Position numbers and translations under genes: made by a program. The notes beneath the pieces are model-generated. The model was not told the origin of the DNA and did not search any database. It saw only the letters and a list, made by a program, of their open reading frames with translations. 64,000 bases of DNA. It comes from Paenibacillus sp. sptzw28. Its GTDB lineage: Bacteria; Bacillota; Bacilli; Paenibacillales; Paenibacillaceae. How positions within the stretch are numbered: the first letter of the stretch is position 1; each line of letters opens with the position of its first letter. The stretch covers positions 3,258,001-3,322,000 of the forward strand of contig NZ_CP080545.1 in the NCBI RefSeq assembly GCF_019550795.1, in the 5' to 3' direction. Below, piece by piece: positions 17,488-26,550 of this stretch.

Positions 17488-17619
17488 CTATTTCTTATAA
17501 TATTTCACACATGCATAGATACTTTGCAGCGACCTATTCTTCCATTCTTTGATGAGAGGTACCCTGTTATAGGCCGGTACCCTCAAAACTTTCATCCAGC
17601 GGTAAGTCGCAACCTTCAT
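17488..17619 (-). CDS. Possible 43-residue basic peptide
   Basis: An ATG frame starts MKVATYRWMKVLRVPAYN and ends SIYACVKYYKK. It is rich in Lys, Arg and Tyr, but no clear ribosome site precedes it. It lies between the RpiR and GH127 genes and contains an inverted repeat (GAGGGTACCGG...GGGTACCTC). It could be the tail of a lost gene. Not recognised. Confidence 0.3.
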   Translation of the reverse strand: MKVATYRWMKVLRVPAYNRVPLIKEWKNRSLQSIYACVKYYKK

Positions 17620-17640
17620 TGCAGCTAAATCCCTATGATT

Positions 17641-18522
17641 TCAATACATTTTTTTTACAACGGATTTGGCGGTTTTTTCAAGGGAAACAGCTGTCTGTTC
17701 CTTTTTTCTAAGAACAACAAGGGTGGAGAGAATGTCCAGTACGTGTATTTGAGCCAGCTTGGATGAGAAGGCCCCTCCCTGTAGCGGTGTTTCTCTGGAG
17801 GATGCTAACAGAATGGCGTCTGCGTAATGCGTAATTGGCGCTCTCGCATGGTTAGTGATGCAGATGACAAAGGCTCCGTATTCTTTCGCAATTCGGATGG
17901 CATCGACCAGATCCTTGGTGCTCCCGGAGGTCGAGATCCCAACAACAACATCTTCCGGCGAGACTAAAGCGCAATTCATTGCGATAATATGAGAATCCGA
18001 AGCATAATCGACATTGAAGCCCAAACGCATAAAACGGTATTTTGCATCGGCCGCGGTGTTTCCCGATGACCCTACTCCGAAGAAATGGATTTTTCTTCCT
18101 GCAATTAGGGCTTCTGCAGCCCGGTGCAATTGGAATTCATCAAGAAGATCCCGGGTATCTGCCAGTGCCTTGCAGTTGTAAGAGGTGATTTTTCTCGAAA
18201 TGGTGTGAGTATCATCCATTTCTTCTATCCGGCCGTGAATATTATCCGTAGGACCCACGAGATCTTGCGCCAAAGTCAGCTTAAATTCCTGATATCCCCG
18301 AAAGCCCAGTTTTCTGCAAAAGCGGATAACGGAGGTTTCCCCCACATAGGCCATTTCGGCCAAATCGGTGACAGAAGCGTACACGGTCTCCTCAGTCTTG
18401 GACAGCACGACATCCGCTACTTTCTGTTCCGCCTTGGTCAAAGAATTATATATGCTTGAAATCATCACCAACGGGCTTGCCGTGATTGTATATTTTTTCA
18501 ACTTCTTTCTTCCCTTCTCCAT
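17641..18522 (-). CDS. RpiR/MurR family sugar-phosphate-responsive regulator
   Basis: An N-terminal helix-turn-helix (about residues 15-90; SLTKAEQKVADVVL, ASVTDLAEMAYVGETSVIRFCRKLGFRGYQEFK) is followed by a SIS domain (about 130-270; FFGVGSSGNTA, VVGISTSGSTKD) that binds a phosphosugar. Such proteins control amino-sugar or sialic-acid genes. It is transcribed in the same direction as the adjacent ABC permease genes and NanE and most likely regulates them, with ManNAc-6-P or GlcNAc-6-P a plausible effector. The start follows a purine-rich GGAG-type site. Confidence 0.9.
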   Translation of the reverse strand: MEKGRKKLKKYTITASPLVMISSIYNSLTKAEQKVADVVLSKTEETVYASVTDLAEMAYVGETSVIRFCRKLGFRGYQEFKLTLAQDLVGPTDNIHGRIEEMDDTHTISRKITSYNCKALADTRDLLDEFQLHRAAEALIAGRKIHFFGVGSSGNTAADAKYRFMRLGFNVDYASDSHIIAMNCALVSPEDVVVGISTSGSTKDLVDAIRIAKEYGAFVICITNHARAPITHYADAILLASSRETPLQGGAFSSKLAQIHVLDILSTLVVLRKKEQTAVSLEKTAKSVVKKMY

Positions 18523-18561
18523 GCACTTTATCGATTGCCTCCGATCGCTATACTACTCCAC

Positions 18562-19383
18562 TTATCCTTTTACCGCGCCGACCATGCCGTTAATGAATTG
18601 TTTTTGAAGCAGTAAAAACACGATAATGATAGGGATTACAGAAATAACCGTACCGGCCGCAATGTAAGGAAAGTTATAGCTGAGTTCACCTTGCAAATAT
18701 TGTAACGCAGCGGTTAAAGGATATTTATTAGGGTCGTCCAAAACAACAATCGGCCATATAAAGCTGTTCCAGAAAGCCATGAAATCGAAAATCACAATTG
18801 TTGCGATAGCCGGCCGTATCATAGGAACCATAATGTTCCAGAATATACGAAATTCGCTTGCGCCATCGATTCGGGCTGCATCTTCCATTTCTTGAGGAAT
18901 AGTGATGAACGCTTGTCTTAATAAAAACACGTTAAAAACAGTCACGGCGGATGGCAGTACGATGCCTAGCAGCGTATTATACAGTCCCATCTTTTGAATA
19001 ATGAGAAAGTGAACGATCATTCCTGCGCCGTTTGGCAATATCATCGTGCTGATAATGGCATAAAAGATAAGATTGCGGCCGGGAAAGCGGAAACGGGCCA
19101 ACGGATACGCCATAATTGTGCATGTAAGCAGGTTAAGTCCGACCCCCATTGCCGTCATTAACACAGTGTTCCAGATATTAGTCCAGAGCGGCATAATATT
19201 GAATACATCGATAAAATTTTTGAAAGTGATAGGCCAGGGAATGAACTGGGGAGGAAACTGATAGATATTGGCATTGACTTTGAGCGAGGTTGACAAAAGC
19301 CACAGAAAGGGACCCAGGCAAAAAAGTGCGGTAAGAATCATCAAGGTGTAAAGTACCGCTGCACCTGCGACTCGGTTAACCAT
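18562..19383 (-). CDS. Sugar ABC transporter permease (MalG type)
   Basis: This 273-residue inner-membrane permease has six predicted helices and the EAA loop MEDAARIDGASEFRIFWNIMVPM, which contacts the ATPase. It forms a pair with the next permease, whose gene overlaps its start by 8 bases. No ATPase gene is in the cluster, so it probably uses a shared MsmX-type ATPase, as is usual for such Firmicutes importers. Confidence 0.92.
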   Translation of the reverse strand: MVNRVAGAAVLYTLMILTALFCLGPFLWLLSTSLKVNANIYQFPPQFIPWPITFKNFIDVFNIMPLWTNIWNTVLMTAMGVGLNLLTCTIMAYPLARFRFPGRNLIFYAIISTMILPNGAGMIVHFLIIQKMGLYNTLLGIVLPSAVTVFNVFLLRQAFITIPQEMEDAARIDGASEFRIFWNIMVPMIRPAIATIVIFDFMAFWNSFIWPIVVLDDPNKYPLTAALQYLQGELSYNFPYIAAGTVISVIPIIIVFLLLQKQFINGMVGAVKG

Positions 19384-20260
19384 AATAGTTTAACCCTCCC
19401 TTCTTTCCGTACTTGAACAGTATGATCGAGAATAACATGACGATTAAGGAAACAATCAATCCAATCGCGGCTGCGTAACCGAAATCAAAATCCTGGAAAG
19501 CTTTGACATACGTGTATACTCCGGTTACCATCGAGGCATGGGCGGGGCCTCCGCCGGTCATGATATATACTTCATCAAATACACGGATGGCCGACATGAC
19601 CGACAGCAAGGAACAAAGGAGTACAAACGGTTGAAGCAGCGGAATGGTAACGTGCCGGATTACTTGGGCGCGATTCGCTCCATCAATTTTCGCAGCTTCT
19701 TGCAGCTCTGACGGAATAGACTGCAGGCCGGCCAGGTAAATCATCATATAGTAGCCAAGTCCTTTCCAGACGGTTACGAACATGACGGCATAGAGGGCCG
19801 TATCCGGGTTCGCAAGCCAGGCGATATTGCCATTGGTAATACCTGCACTCTCTAATATGAAGTTAATTATCCCTTTCTGTTCGAACATCCATTTCCAGGC
19901 TATCGCTGCGGCGACCATCGAAGTCACTACCGGCACGAAGTAGGAAACACGAAAGAAGCGGACTCCCTTAAGATTGTTGTTTACAAGGATCGCCATGCAT
20001 ATCGATAGAATCTGAATGACCGGAACGACAATGATATATAGAATGGAATTTTTCAAAGCGAGTAGAAAGTCAGGGTCGGAAAAGGCGCGTTTGAAGTTGG
20101 CAAGTCCAATCCACTTTGTCTCACCTATAACCGAGTAGTTGGTGAACGTAAGAGGGAGACCGTAGATAATAGGGTAAAAGGTGAAAATGGCCATTAATAG
20201 GAGTCCGGGCGCCATCATCAAGTAGGCAAAGAGATAGCGGCGGTTGCGAGTGTTCAACAT
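19376..20260 (-). CDS. Sugar ABC transporter permease (MalF type)
   Basis: This 294-residue permease has six helices. The EAA loop reads LQEAAKIDGANRAQVIRHVTIP, and the N-terminal basic segment precedes the first helix (YLFAYLMMAPGLLLMAIF). It is the partner of the MalG-type permease and is followed by it with an 8-base overlap, which suggests translational coupling. It lies 87 bases downstream of the binding-protein gene. Confidence 0.92.
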   Translation of the reverse strand: MLNTRNRRYLFAYLMMAPGLLLMAIFTFYPIIYGLPLTFTNYSVIGETKWIGLANFKRAFSDPDFLLALKNSILYIIVVPVIQILSICMAILVNNNLKGVRFFRVSYFVPVVTSMVAAAIAWKWMFEQKGIINFILESAGITNGNIAWLANPDTALYAVMFVTVWKGLGYYMMIYLAGLQSIPSELQEAAKIDGANRAQVIRHVTIPLLQPFVLLCSLLSVMSAIRVFDEVYIMTGGGPAHASMVTGVYTYVKAFQDFDFGYAAAIGLIVSLIVMLFSIILFKYGKKGGLNYYG

Positions 20261-20347
20261 AACTTCCTCCCCTCCTGTTCAAAGGTACATATAGCCATAA
20301 GTAATGCGAGGGAGTGAGCATAGGCCCACCCCACTCGTTAGTTCCTA

Positions 20348-21706
20348 TTAATAATTGGCGTTAATTTCGTCCAATTTCTTCTGCATCTGTTCTTCCGCAT
20401 TTTTGAGCGTCGCTTCGGGGGTCTGCTGCCCGAGAAGCATCTTTTCCCACTCTTTCGTTAAGATCGAAATTAATTCACCCTGATCCGGAACGCCAAACGT
20501 AATATCAATGGCCCGGGGCAGGCTTGCAGCGGCAATGACTTTAGCTTTGGATTCCGGATCCTCCCCGGACTCAGTGAAGAACGGATCCTTCGCCGCTTCC
20601 TTCGTCGACGGGAAGATGTTGACAACCTTAGCAAACTCAAGCTGGGACTCGTCGTTTGTAATATAGTTGGCAAAAGCTATCGCTTCTTCATGAGTATCAC
20701 TCATGGCAGGAACGACTACATTCATCAAAGGCGCATGAATGTTTCCGGATGATTGAGTGGGTACATCCGCAATCAACGTATTCGCATAAACATCCGCAGC
20801 ATTCTGTTTGACACGGTTCAAAAACTGGGAACCTGTAATCAACATTGCGACTTCTCCGGCCTGAAATTGATTGAGTGCATAAGTATACCCGCCGGTAATG
20901 CCGTCCTTCGGTACCAGATCCTCGTCATAAAGAGCTTTCACCCATTTGGCATATGTCAAAGCTTCAGGTGTATTAATAACCACTTTCTTCTTATCTTCAC
21001 TTATCACTGGAACCCCCGCATTCACCAGATCGGCATAAACGGCAATCGTTGGGATAAATGCATACTTGCCTGTCTTTTCTTTAATTGCTGCTGCATGCTG
21101 CTTCACTTCATCCCATGTTTTGGGAGGCGCGTTCGGGTCAAGCCCCGCCGCCTCGTAAATCTTTTTGTTATACATCAAAACGTGCGGAGCGATATACCAA
21201 GGAAACGCGAATGTGCTGCCTTGTATTGATGCTGACTTATACATCTCCTCAAAATAGATGCCGATTTGCTCAGCGGTCGCTTGTTTATTCAAATCGACAA
21301 GCGCCCCCTTGCTTGCGAGCGTAAGCGCCATGTTTGTATTCAGGTTTACAACGTCGGGAGATTTTCCAGCCGCAATAGAGGTCAAAAGTTTATTTTCAAT
21401 GGCGGTGAACGGCAGATCCGTCCATTTAATCTTGACTCCCTGATTTTCCTGCTCGTATTTGGCAATTCTTCCATTGATGTAATCGTCAAAGTTAGGACTA
21501 AGCGCAATAGTCCAGAAATCCAATGTTATATTTTTGGGTGCAGAAGCCTGGTTGTTACCTTTCGAATTCTCAGATGCCCCGGAGCCTTGATTTCCCGTCT
21601 TTTGATCGGTTGTTTTACCCGTAGTAGATTGAGTGCAAGCCGAAAGGACCGATATAAACAACATCATAGCCAGCAGTATCGCGGTAGAACGAAGCTTATT
21701 TGCCAT
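20348..21706 (-). CDS. Sugar ABC transporter substrate-binding lipoprotein
   Basis: A lipoprotein signal ends at LSAC (Cys24), then comes a Ser/Gly/Asn-rich linker and a family-1 extracellular solute-binding fold (LDFWTIALSPNFDDYINGRIAKYE, INTPEALTYAKWVKALYD). It should capture an oligosaccharide or amino sugar at the outer face of the membrane for the two downstream permeases. The partner NanE suggests sialic acid, ManNAc or a related sugar, but the ligand cannot be read from sequence. Confidence 0.9.
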   Translation of the reverse strand: MANKLRSTAILLAMMLFISVLSACTQSTTGKTTDQKTGNQGSGASENSKGNNQASAPKNITLDFWTIALSPNFDDYINGRIAKYEQENQGVKIKWTDLPFTAIENKLLTSIAAGKSPDVVNLNTNMALTLASKGALVDLNKQATAEQIGIYFEEMYKSASIQGSTFAFPWYIAPHVLMYNKKIYEAAGLDPNAPPKTWDEVKQHAAAIKEKTGKYAFIPTIAVYADLVNAGVPVISEDKKKVVINTPEALTYAKWVKALYDEDLVPKDGITGGYTYALNQFQAGEVAMLITGSQFLNRVKQNAADVYANTLIADVPTQSSGNIHAPLMNVVVPAMSDTHEEAIAFANYITNDESQLEFAKVVNIFPSTKEAAKDPFFTESGEDPESKAKVIAAASLPRAIDITFGVPDQGELISILTKEWEKMLLGQQTPEATLKNAEEQMQKKLDEINANY

Positions 21707-21842
21707 TCCTGTTTCCCCCTCAAAGATGATTTTATCGATTCAGGTCGTTTTCTCTTTGGTTTCAATAAAGGTATATTCAGTCATTCGGTGAAAATTACTG
21801 CTTCTTACAAAAATGAACATGGAGAAATTCTTCAAAAACGTT

Positions 21843-21950
21843 AATCCTTACTCTTGTCCATACTTCCAACATTGATAAACCGCTCCTGCCAAACCGGCCT
21901 TCTAATCTTGATTCCCCTATATCGATACCGATACTAAATTCCTGCGACAC
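21843..21950 (-). pseudogene. 5' remnant of a ROK kinase gene
   Basis: GTG 21950 follows the nanE stop, with GGGAGGTGA overlapping that stop. It opens VSQEFSIGIDIG, the start of a ROK sugar kinase. A missing base then breaks the frame; restoring it gives GIKIR and AGLAGAVYQ, the normal continuation (GGTKIRAGL...). The sequence ends at a stop soon after and the rest of the kinase is gone. In sialic-acid operons this position usually holds ManNAc kinase (nanK). Confidence 0.65.
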
Positions 21951-21954
21951 TGGG

Positions 21955-22647
21955 TCACCTCCCGGCGTTGTTTCGCTTCCATTCCCGGATTTCATCAACA
22001 AACCGCTGAGTAATAACCTGTGGTCTAGTGATGGCGGTGCCGACAACGACAAACGCGGCTCCGAGCTCAAGTGCCATTACCACTTGCCGCGGCTCCCATA
22101 TTCGTCCTTCCGCTACGATTGGGACGGAAATCTTCCCAACCAGCTCCGATACGAGCTTGAAGTCCGGTTCCTCTTGCTGTGTGCTGTAGGGGGTGAACCC
22201 CGACAATGTGGTCGAAATAAAGTCCGCCCCCGCCTGTGAGGCACGAATTCCCTCCTCCAATGTGGAAATATCGCACATGATCTGCGCTCCTCGGTCTTTT
22301 ATCGCCTTTATGGTGTTTGCAAGGGTCTTCCCATCGGGACGAACGCCTGTTGTTGCATCAATTGCGACGATATCAGCACCGGCATCAATGACATCTATGG
22401 CGTCCTTCAATGTCGGCGTGATATAGATACTGCTGTCTGCAATCTCCCTCTTGTTGATGCCGATAATCGGTAGCTCAGTCACCTTTCTGATTGCGGCTAT
22501 GTCCTGCGCACTATTCGCCCGAATCCCAACGGCTCCTCCATGCTCAGCCGCTTTTGCCATAGCTGCCATAAGTTCGCTTCCGTATAGAGGTTCATGCGGC
22601 ATTGCCTGACAAGACACGACCAGCCCTTTCATTATTGTTCGTCTCAT
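21955..22647 (-). CDS. nanE: N-acetylmannosamine-6-phosphate 2-epimerase
   Basis: NanE converts ManNAc-6-P into GlcNAc-6-P in sialic-acid and ManNAc breakdown. The TIM-barrel sequence contains GLVVSCQAMPHEPLY, GAVGIRANS, PIIGINKR, ADIVAIDATTG, MCDISTLEEG and SVPIVAEGRI, all family hallmarks, including the catalytic Lys (GINK) and Glu (AEGR). I chose ATG 22647, which has AGGAG in front and gives 230 residues, the normal family length. An upstream in-frame ATG at 22719 would add 24 unlike residues. It belongs to the ABC/RpiR cluster, but no aldolase (nanA) is seen and the following kinase gene is dead. Confidence 0.92.
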   Translation of the reverse strand: MRRTIMKGLVVSCQAMPHEPLYGSELMAAMAKAAEHGGAVGIRANSAQDIAAIRKVTELPIIGINKREIADSSIYITPTLKDAIDVIDAGADIVAIDATTGVRPDGKTLANTIKAIKDRGAQIMCDISTLEEGIRASQAGADFISTTLSGFTPYSTQQEEPDFKLVSELVGKISVPIVAEGRIWEPRQVVMALELGAAFVVVGTAITRPQVITQRFVDEIREWKRNNAGR

Positions 22648-22941
22648 CCTATTCTCCTCTCCCACGAAACCCGGGTGATTTTCACCATTTGACCCGACAA
22701 AAAAGATTTTTTTCTCCACAATGAACGTTATTCCATTTGGATCTTAAATATCCCGAGTAAAATACCTCAAATAAAGAAAGAAAATTTCATTTTGCATAAG
22801 GAAAGAGGAATTTTTCCCCATATGATGTCGTACTTTTAAATAAACATAAGAACTAAATCATCCGAAAAGTGGGGATTATAGAGGATGAAGGCTACGCGAA
22901 CAAGAGTCAGCGTGTTGCTGTATAAAAAGGGAGGAATCCTA

Positions 22942-24693
22942 ATGAGCCGTTATCGTAAAACTATTGTATTTATTTTGGTTATTTGCATGAGCATGGTGAT
23001 CCCGTTTCATACACTGGGCGCAAACGACCCTTCCATCCTCGAAAACGTTGAGCATGATGCAGTCTTGGAAAACTTCATTAACGCACAAGGATTAGAGGTT
23101 AAAGGACTGAAAGCGCAGGAAGCCATTAATCAACATTACAAGGGCAATGCGGTCGCAGATAATGGCCTGAAGGCGAACATTCTGTGGTATGATCTTGCGG
23201 CTAATCTAAGTAGATTAAATACTCGCGAATCTGTGCGAGCCATGTTAGACAAGACCAAGAAAGCCAAAATAGACACGGTCGTTCTGGATGTCAAAAACTA
23301 TACGGGATTTGTCGGCTACCAAAGTCAATTTGCCCCTCATATCAGCTCCAGCACAATTCCCAGATATCAAAATTTCTTTGCCCCTAATTACGACTTGCTT
23401 GCCACCGTTATCGAAGAAGCCCACTCCAGGGGGATCAAAGTACATGCGGCCGTCAATGTTTTCTCTGAAGGCAACAATGACTATAAAGACGGTCCCGCGT
23501 TCCGGCATCCGGAGTGGCAAACGCAGTTTTATTACGCGACTCAGGTCATTACCGCTCTGAGTGGTAGCCAATATGATCTCTTCGGTACTAATGTAGTCAG
23601 AGCGACCGATACGATTGTAAAATACACCTCCAACTATGCGAATAGAGTGAACCGCTGGGGACTTGAAGCCATCGTCATTGATAACAAAATCGTTGAAATC
23701 ATCGACGGTGTGACTACCGGCCAAATCGGAACGGTCCCTGTGAACGGGTACATCTTGTCCGGACACGGTGCTGGACGCACTTGGATGCTGAGCAATCTGA
23801 AAGTCGGCGATACGGTCAATTTAAACCAATCCAAGACCTCAATTATTCCGGCCTCCCGCTACCCTACTTTCTCTACCTTCGTCAATCCTTTAGTTCCGGA
23901 GGTTCGCGAATATGAGTTAAACATCATTAAAGAAATTGTTACAAACTACGATGTCGACGGACTCGTCTTGGACCGGGCAAGATATTCGAACATTTACGCC
24001 GATTTCAGTGACCTAAGCCGCAAAGAATTTGAGAAGTATATCGGCAATGAAGTACAGAATTGGCCTTCGGATATCTTTACCGTGACTTTCACCGATACTG
24101 GGACGCAGATTATTGCAGGTCCCTTATACAAAAAGTGGATCGAATGGCGGGCGCATAACATCTTCAACTTCTTCGCAGACGCGAAAGCTTTGGTTAAATC
24201 CATCGATAATAATGTTGATTTCAGTACTTACGTAGGGTCGTGGTATCCTTATTATTATAGTGAGGGGGTAAACTGGGGCAGCCAAGATTATCATCCAAAT
24301 GAACCATGGGCCAGCGAAGATTATCATAAATATGGATACGCCGGGTTGCTCGACTTTATCATGACCGGCCTGTATTACAGTGACATAACAATTGAAGAAG
24401 CCCTTGCATCGGGAAATCCGGAGTGGATGAGCGTTGAAGGCGCGGGCAATCTAAGCACCGAGGTAGTCAATCAGGATACCTTTGTATATGGAAGTTTGTA
24501 TCTCCTGCAGTACCAAGGTCAACCGGAACGGTTCAAACAAGCGATCAAGAAGACGCTTGAGACAACCAACGGGATTATGATTTTTGATTTGGTCTATTTG
24601 GAAATGTATGATTGGTGGTACATTTTGGAGGACGTTCTGAAACCATCCCATCCGCCACATGAGAATAACGGATTGAACCGTTTAACAAAATAA
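22942..24693 (+). CDS. Secreted family-10-like glycosidase (GHL10/DUF187-like)
   Basis: ATG 22942 has GGGAGG nearby and begins a signal peptide (MSRYRKTIVFILVICMSMVIPFHTLGA). The mature protein (583 residues in all) has a TIM-barrel pattern found in putative glycosidases: AMLDKTKKAKIDTVVLDVKNYTG, EEAHSRGIKVHAAVNVFSEGN, YDVDGLVLDRARY. An inserted region at about 230-320 separates early and late barrel strands. Relatives include YngK and GHL10 proteins acting on peptidoglycan or polysaccharides; activity here is not established. It diverges from nanE, and a terminator follows. Confidence 0.75.
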   Translation: MSRYRKTIVFILVICMSMVIPFHTLGANDPSILENVEHDAVLENFINAQGLEVKGLKAQEAINQHYKGNAVADNGLKANILWYDLAANLSRLNTRESVRAMLDKTKKAKIDTVVLDVKNYTGFVGYQSQFAPHISSSTIPRYQNFFAPNYDLLATVIEEAHSRGIKVHAAVNVFSEGNNDYKDGPAFRHPEWQTQFYYATQVITALSGSQYDLFGTNVVRATDTIVKYTSNYANRVNRWGLEAIVIDNKIVEIIDGVTTGQIGTVPVNGYILSGHGAGRTWMLSNLKVGDTVNLNQSKTSIIPASRYPTFSTFVNPLVPEVREYELNIIKEIVTNYDVDGLVLDRARYSNIYADFSDLSRKEFEKYIGNEVQNWPSDIFTVTFTDTGTQIIAGPLYKKWIEWRAHNIFNFFADAKALVKSIDNNVDFSTYVGSWYPYYYSEGVNWGSQDYHPNEPWASEDYHKYGYAGLLDFIMTGLYYSDITIEEALASGNPEWMSVEGAGNLSTEVVNQDTFVYGSLYLLQYQGQPERFKQAIKKTLETTNGIMIFDLVYLEMYDWWYILEDVLKPSHPPHENNGLNRLTK

Positions 24694-24711
24694 TGCGAGG
24701 AAATGCAAATA

Positions 24712-24747
24712 AACCTGCCGCCAAAGCTGCTTGGCGGCAGGTTTATT
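24712..24747 (+). terminator. Intrinsic terminator
   Basis: AACCTGCCGCC (24712-24722) pairs perfectly with GGCGGCAGGTT (24733-24743) and is followed by TTATT. It ends the glycosidase gene 18 bases after its stop. Confidence 0.85.
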
Positions 24748-24860
24748 AGTTCCCAAAACTGCATAGATCGGCGTACCCGGCATATCATATTGTAATTTTA
24801 TCAGTCAGTTGCAAATCTTCATCTGAAAGTAATGCTTGGTTGACCATTGGTATCTACATG

Positions 24861-25628
24861 TTATTCGAATAAGATTGAGGTATCACGAGAATCAAGCATC
24901 TCTAACGCACATTGCTCCAGTAACGTAGCGGTTTTACGGTACAATGCTCCTCCTAAACTTAGACGTCTTACTCCCAGTTTCTTCAACTTGTCACAATCGG
25001 CAAGGCCAGGAAGTGCCATTACATTCAGTGGTGCAGATGTGCAGGATGCGATTGTTTTGATTTCTTCTTCATGCTTTAGCCCGGGTACGAAGATCCCGGA
25101 TGCACCGCTCTCCACATAAGCTTTCAACCGAGTCAGTGTTTCGTTGAGCGGATCTAGATTCAGAAGATAGGCGTCGATCCTAGCGTTGATAAAAAAATGA
25201 ACGAAACCGTTATTGTCTAAGGCACCTCTTATTTTGGTAAGAAGATGGCATTGATCCGAGAGCTGCTTCAGCCCCGTTGCACCTTTCATCGAATCTTCGA
25301 TGTTGATTCCGGAAGCCCCTAGATTTGCAACCTTCAATACGTTGCTGAGAATCGTCTCATCGTTATGTCCATAACCCGACTCTATATCAGCTGTGACAGG
25401 AATTTGTACATTATCAACAATTCGTTGAATCACGGAAAGCTGCAGTTCGAATTCGATCGCTTCCCCGTCCGCATACCCCAGACTGGCCGCTATCCCCCAG
25501 CTCGTTGTACCGATCGCTTTGAAGCCCGCCTTTTCGAAAACGCGTGCAGAAGGCAAATCCCATGCGTTTCCAAGCACCAACAGTTCATCCGACTCGTGTA
25601 GCTTTTTAAACAGTTCAATTTTGTTCAT
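24861..25628 (-). CDS. Isocitrate lyase/PEP mutase superfamily protein
   Basis: This 255-residue TIM-barrel protein of the ICL/PEPM superfamily has the motifs LGNAWDLPSARVFEKAGFKAIGTTSWG, TADIESGYG, GINIEDS and INARIDAY, which carry the Mg2+ and substrate ligands. The family cleaves or forms C-C or C-P bonds in 2-oxo acids; the substrate here is unknown. ATG 25628 has GGGAGGG upstream; an in-frame ATG at 25742 lies beyond a repeat element and is not credible. It stands just after repeat copy B. Confidence 0.88.
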   Translation of the reverse strand: MNKIELFKKLHESDELLVLGNAWDLPSARVFEKAGFKAIGTTSWGIAASLGYADGEAIEFELQLSVIQRIVDNVQIPVTADIESGYGHNDETILSNVLKVANLGASGINIEDSMKGATGLKQLSDQCHLLTKIRGALDNNGFVHFFINARIDAYLLNLDPLNETLTRLKAYVESGASGIFVPGLKHEEEIKTIASCTSAPLNVMALPGLADCDKLKKLGVRRLSLGGALYRKTATLLEQCALEMLDSRDTSILFE

Positions 25629-25675
25629 ATTCTTTCCCTCCCTTTGTCTAAATCGTTTACCACAAACCAGAAAAA

Positions 25676-25728
25676 AGCAGACTGTCCCTGCAATCTGCTC
25701 CATTCCACTATCGTTCTCAGCTAACGCA
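25676..25728 (-). repeat. Cassette-type repeat, copy B
   Basis: On the minus strand it reads GCGTTAGCTGAGAACGATAG, then TGGAATGG, then AGCAGATTGC-AGGG-ACAGTCTGCT followed by TTTTTT. The hairpin plus T run makes a good terminator. The stop codon (TAG) of the 56-residue gene upstream lies inside the repeat. Confidence 0.75.
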
Positions 25729-25891
25729 ATTGCTTTGCCCAAACTTCAGCCATTGTTGCGCCCTCAAGAAATTGCCAGATTCCATCATCTTCATCATGTG
25801 ATACATATAATATGAAGCGTTTCTTCATCATCACCCCATATGTTGTAATTACGGCCGTACTTTGTGGATCTTGAAATGGCCAAAATGTCAT
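25721..25891 (-). CDS. 56-residue DUF2185-like protein
   Basis: ATG 25891 overlaps the stop of the DUF2199 gene as ATGA, so translation is probably coupled. The product reads MTFWPFQDPQSTAVITTYGV...FILYVSHDEDDGIWQFLEG, resembling the N-terminal part of small DUF2185/immunity-like proteins (DP..TAV, HD.DDG.WQFL). It ends at TAG contributed by repeat copy B, so the usual C-terminus may have been replaced by the repeat. Function unknown. Confidence 0.6.
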   Translation of the reverse strand: MTFWPFQDPQSTAVITTYGVMMKKRFILYVSHDEDDGIWQFLEGATMAEVWAKQLR

Positions 25892-26517
25892 TGTTCGTTA
25901 TTTGAACATAGTTCTTCAGCTATCTGTTGAACACGTTCATATGTAACTCCAATTTTAGATTCTACCGCTAAAGGATGGTCTGTAGGTTCCAGTTCGATGT
26001 AAGGCCTTAGTCCATTTCCTCTAAGGTGTACAAATGCTTTTAAGCTTACTGTGTCGGGATAACAAGGCAAAGAAGTAGAAAGCCAACCATACATTGGCTC
26101 AAGTAATTCCTGGTTGTCCCAGAACTCCTTTGTTTTATTGAAATTAGCCTCGCTCAGAGAAACCCATACTCCCCAAATCAGGTGTTCATCGGTATCGATA
26201 ATAGGAATTTCAATGCAGCCACGGATAAAATAATACTCATTATCCATAATACATAATTCTTCTCCTAGCTCAAACCTCTTATTCTGATCCTCGGGCGAGG
26301 CAATGTCGTAATAAACAGGTGCCGGGTTCCCGAAACTCGTCGGGAGTTCATCATGGTAAACACCACAGCAACTACATGTGTATCCTTTAATTTCAAACAC
26401 CTCCCATGTATTGGACAAAACAGCCCGTATGCTGAACATTATATTGTTTTTAGAAAGGAATTCAATTTTCATCTGCGCCTTTTCAATCCGTTGAATATCG
26501 ATATCATTTGCTTGCAC
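25888..26517 (-). CDS. DUF2199 domain protein
   Basis: From about residue 44 the sequence reads GYTCSCCGVYHDELPTSFG, DNEYYFIRGCIEIPI and IWGVWVSLSEANF, the conserved core of DUF2199, with a Cys-x-x-Cys pair that may bind metal. Function is unknown; members are often encoded in accessory regions. The first 43 residues (MQANDIDIQRIEKAQMKIEF...) do not match the family and may be an extension or a fusion with foreign sequence. The next gene starts within its stop codon. Confidence 0.75.
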   Translation of the reverse strand: MQANDIDIQRIEKAQMKIEFLSKNNIMFSIRAVLSNTWEVFEIKGYTCSCCGVYHDELPTSFGNPAPVYYDIASPEDQNKRFELGEELCIMDNEYYFIRGCIEIPIIDTDEHLIWGVWVSLSEANFNKTKEFWDNQELLEPMYGWLSTSLPCYPDTVSLKAFVHLRGNGLRPYIELEPTDHPLAVESKIGVTYERVQQIAEELCSNNEQ

Positions 26518-26550
26518 GAGTTTATTGTTCTATCTATCTTTAAAAACATG

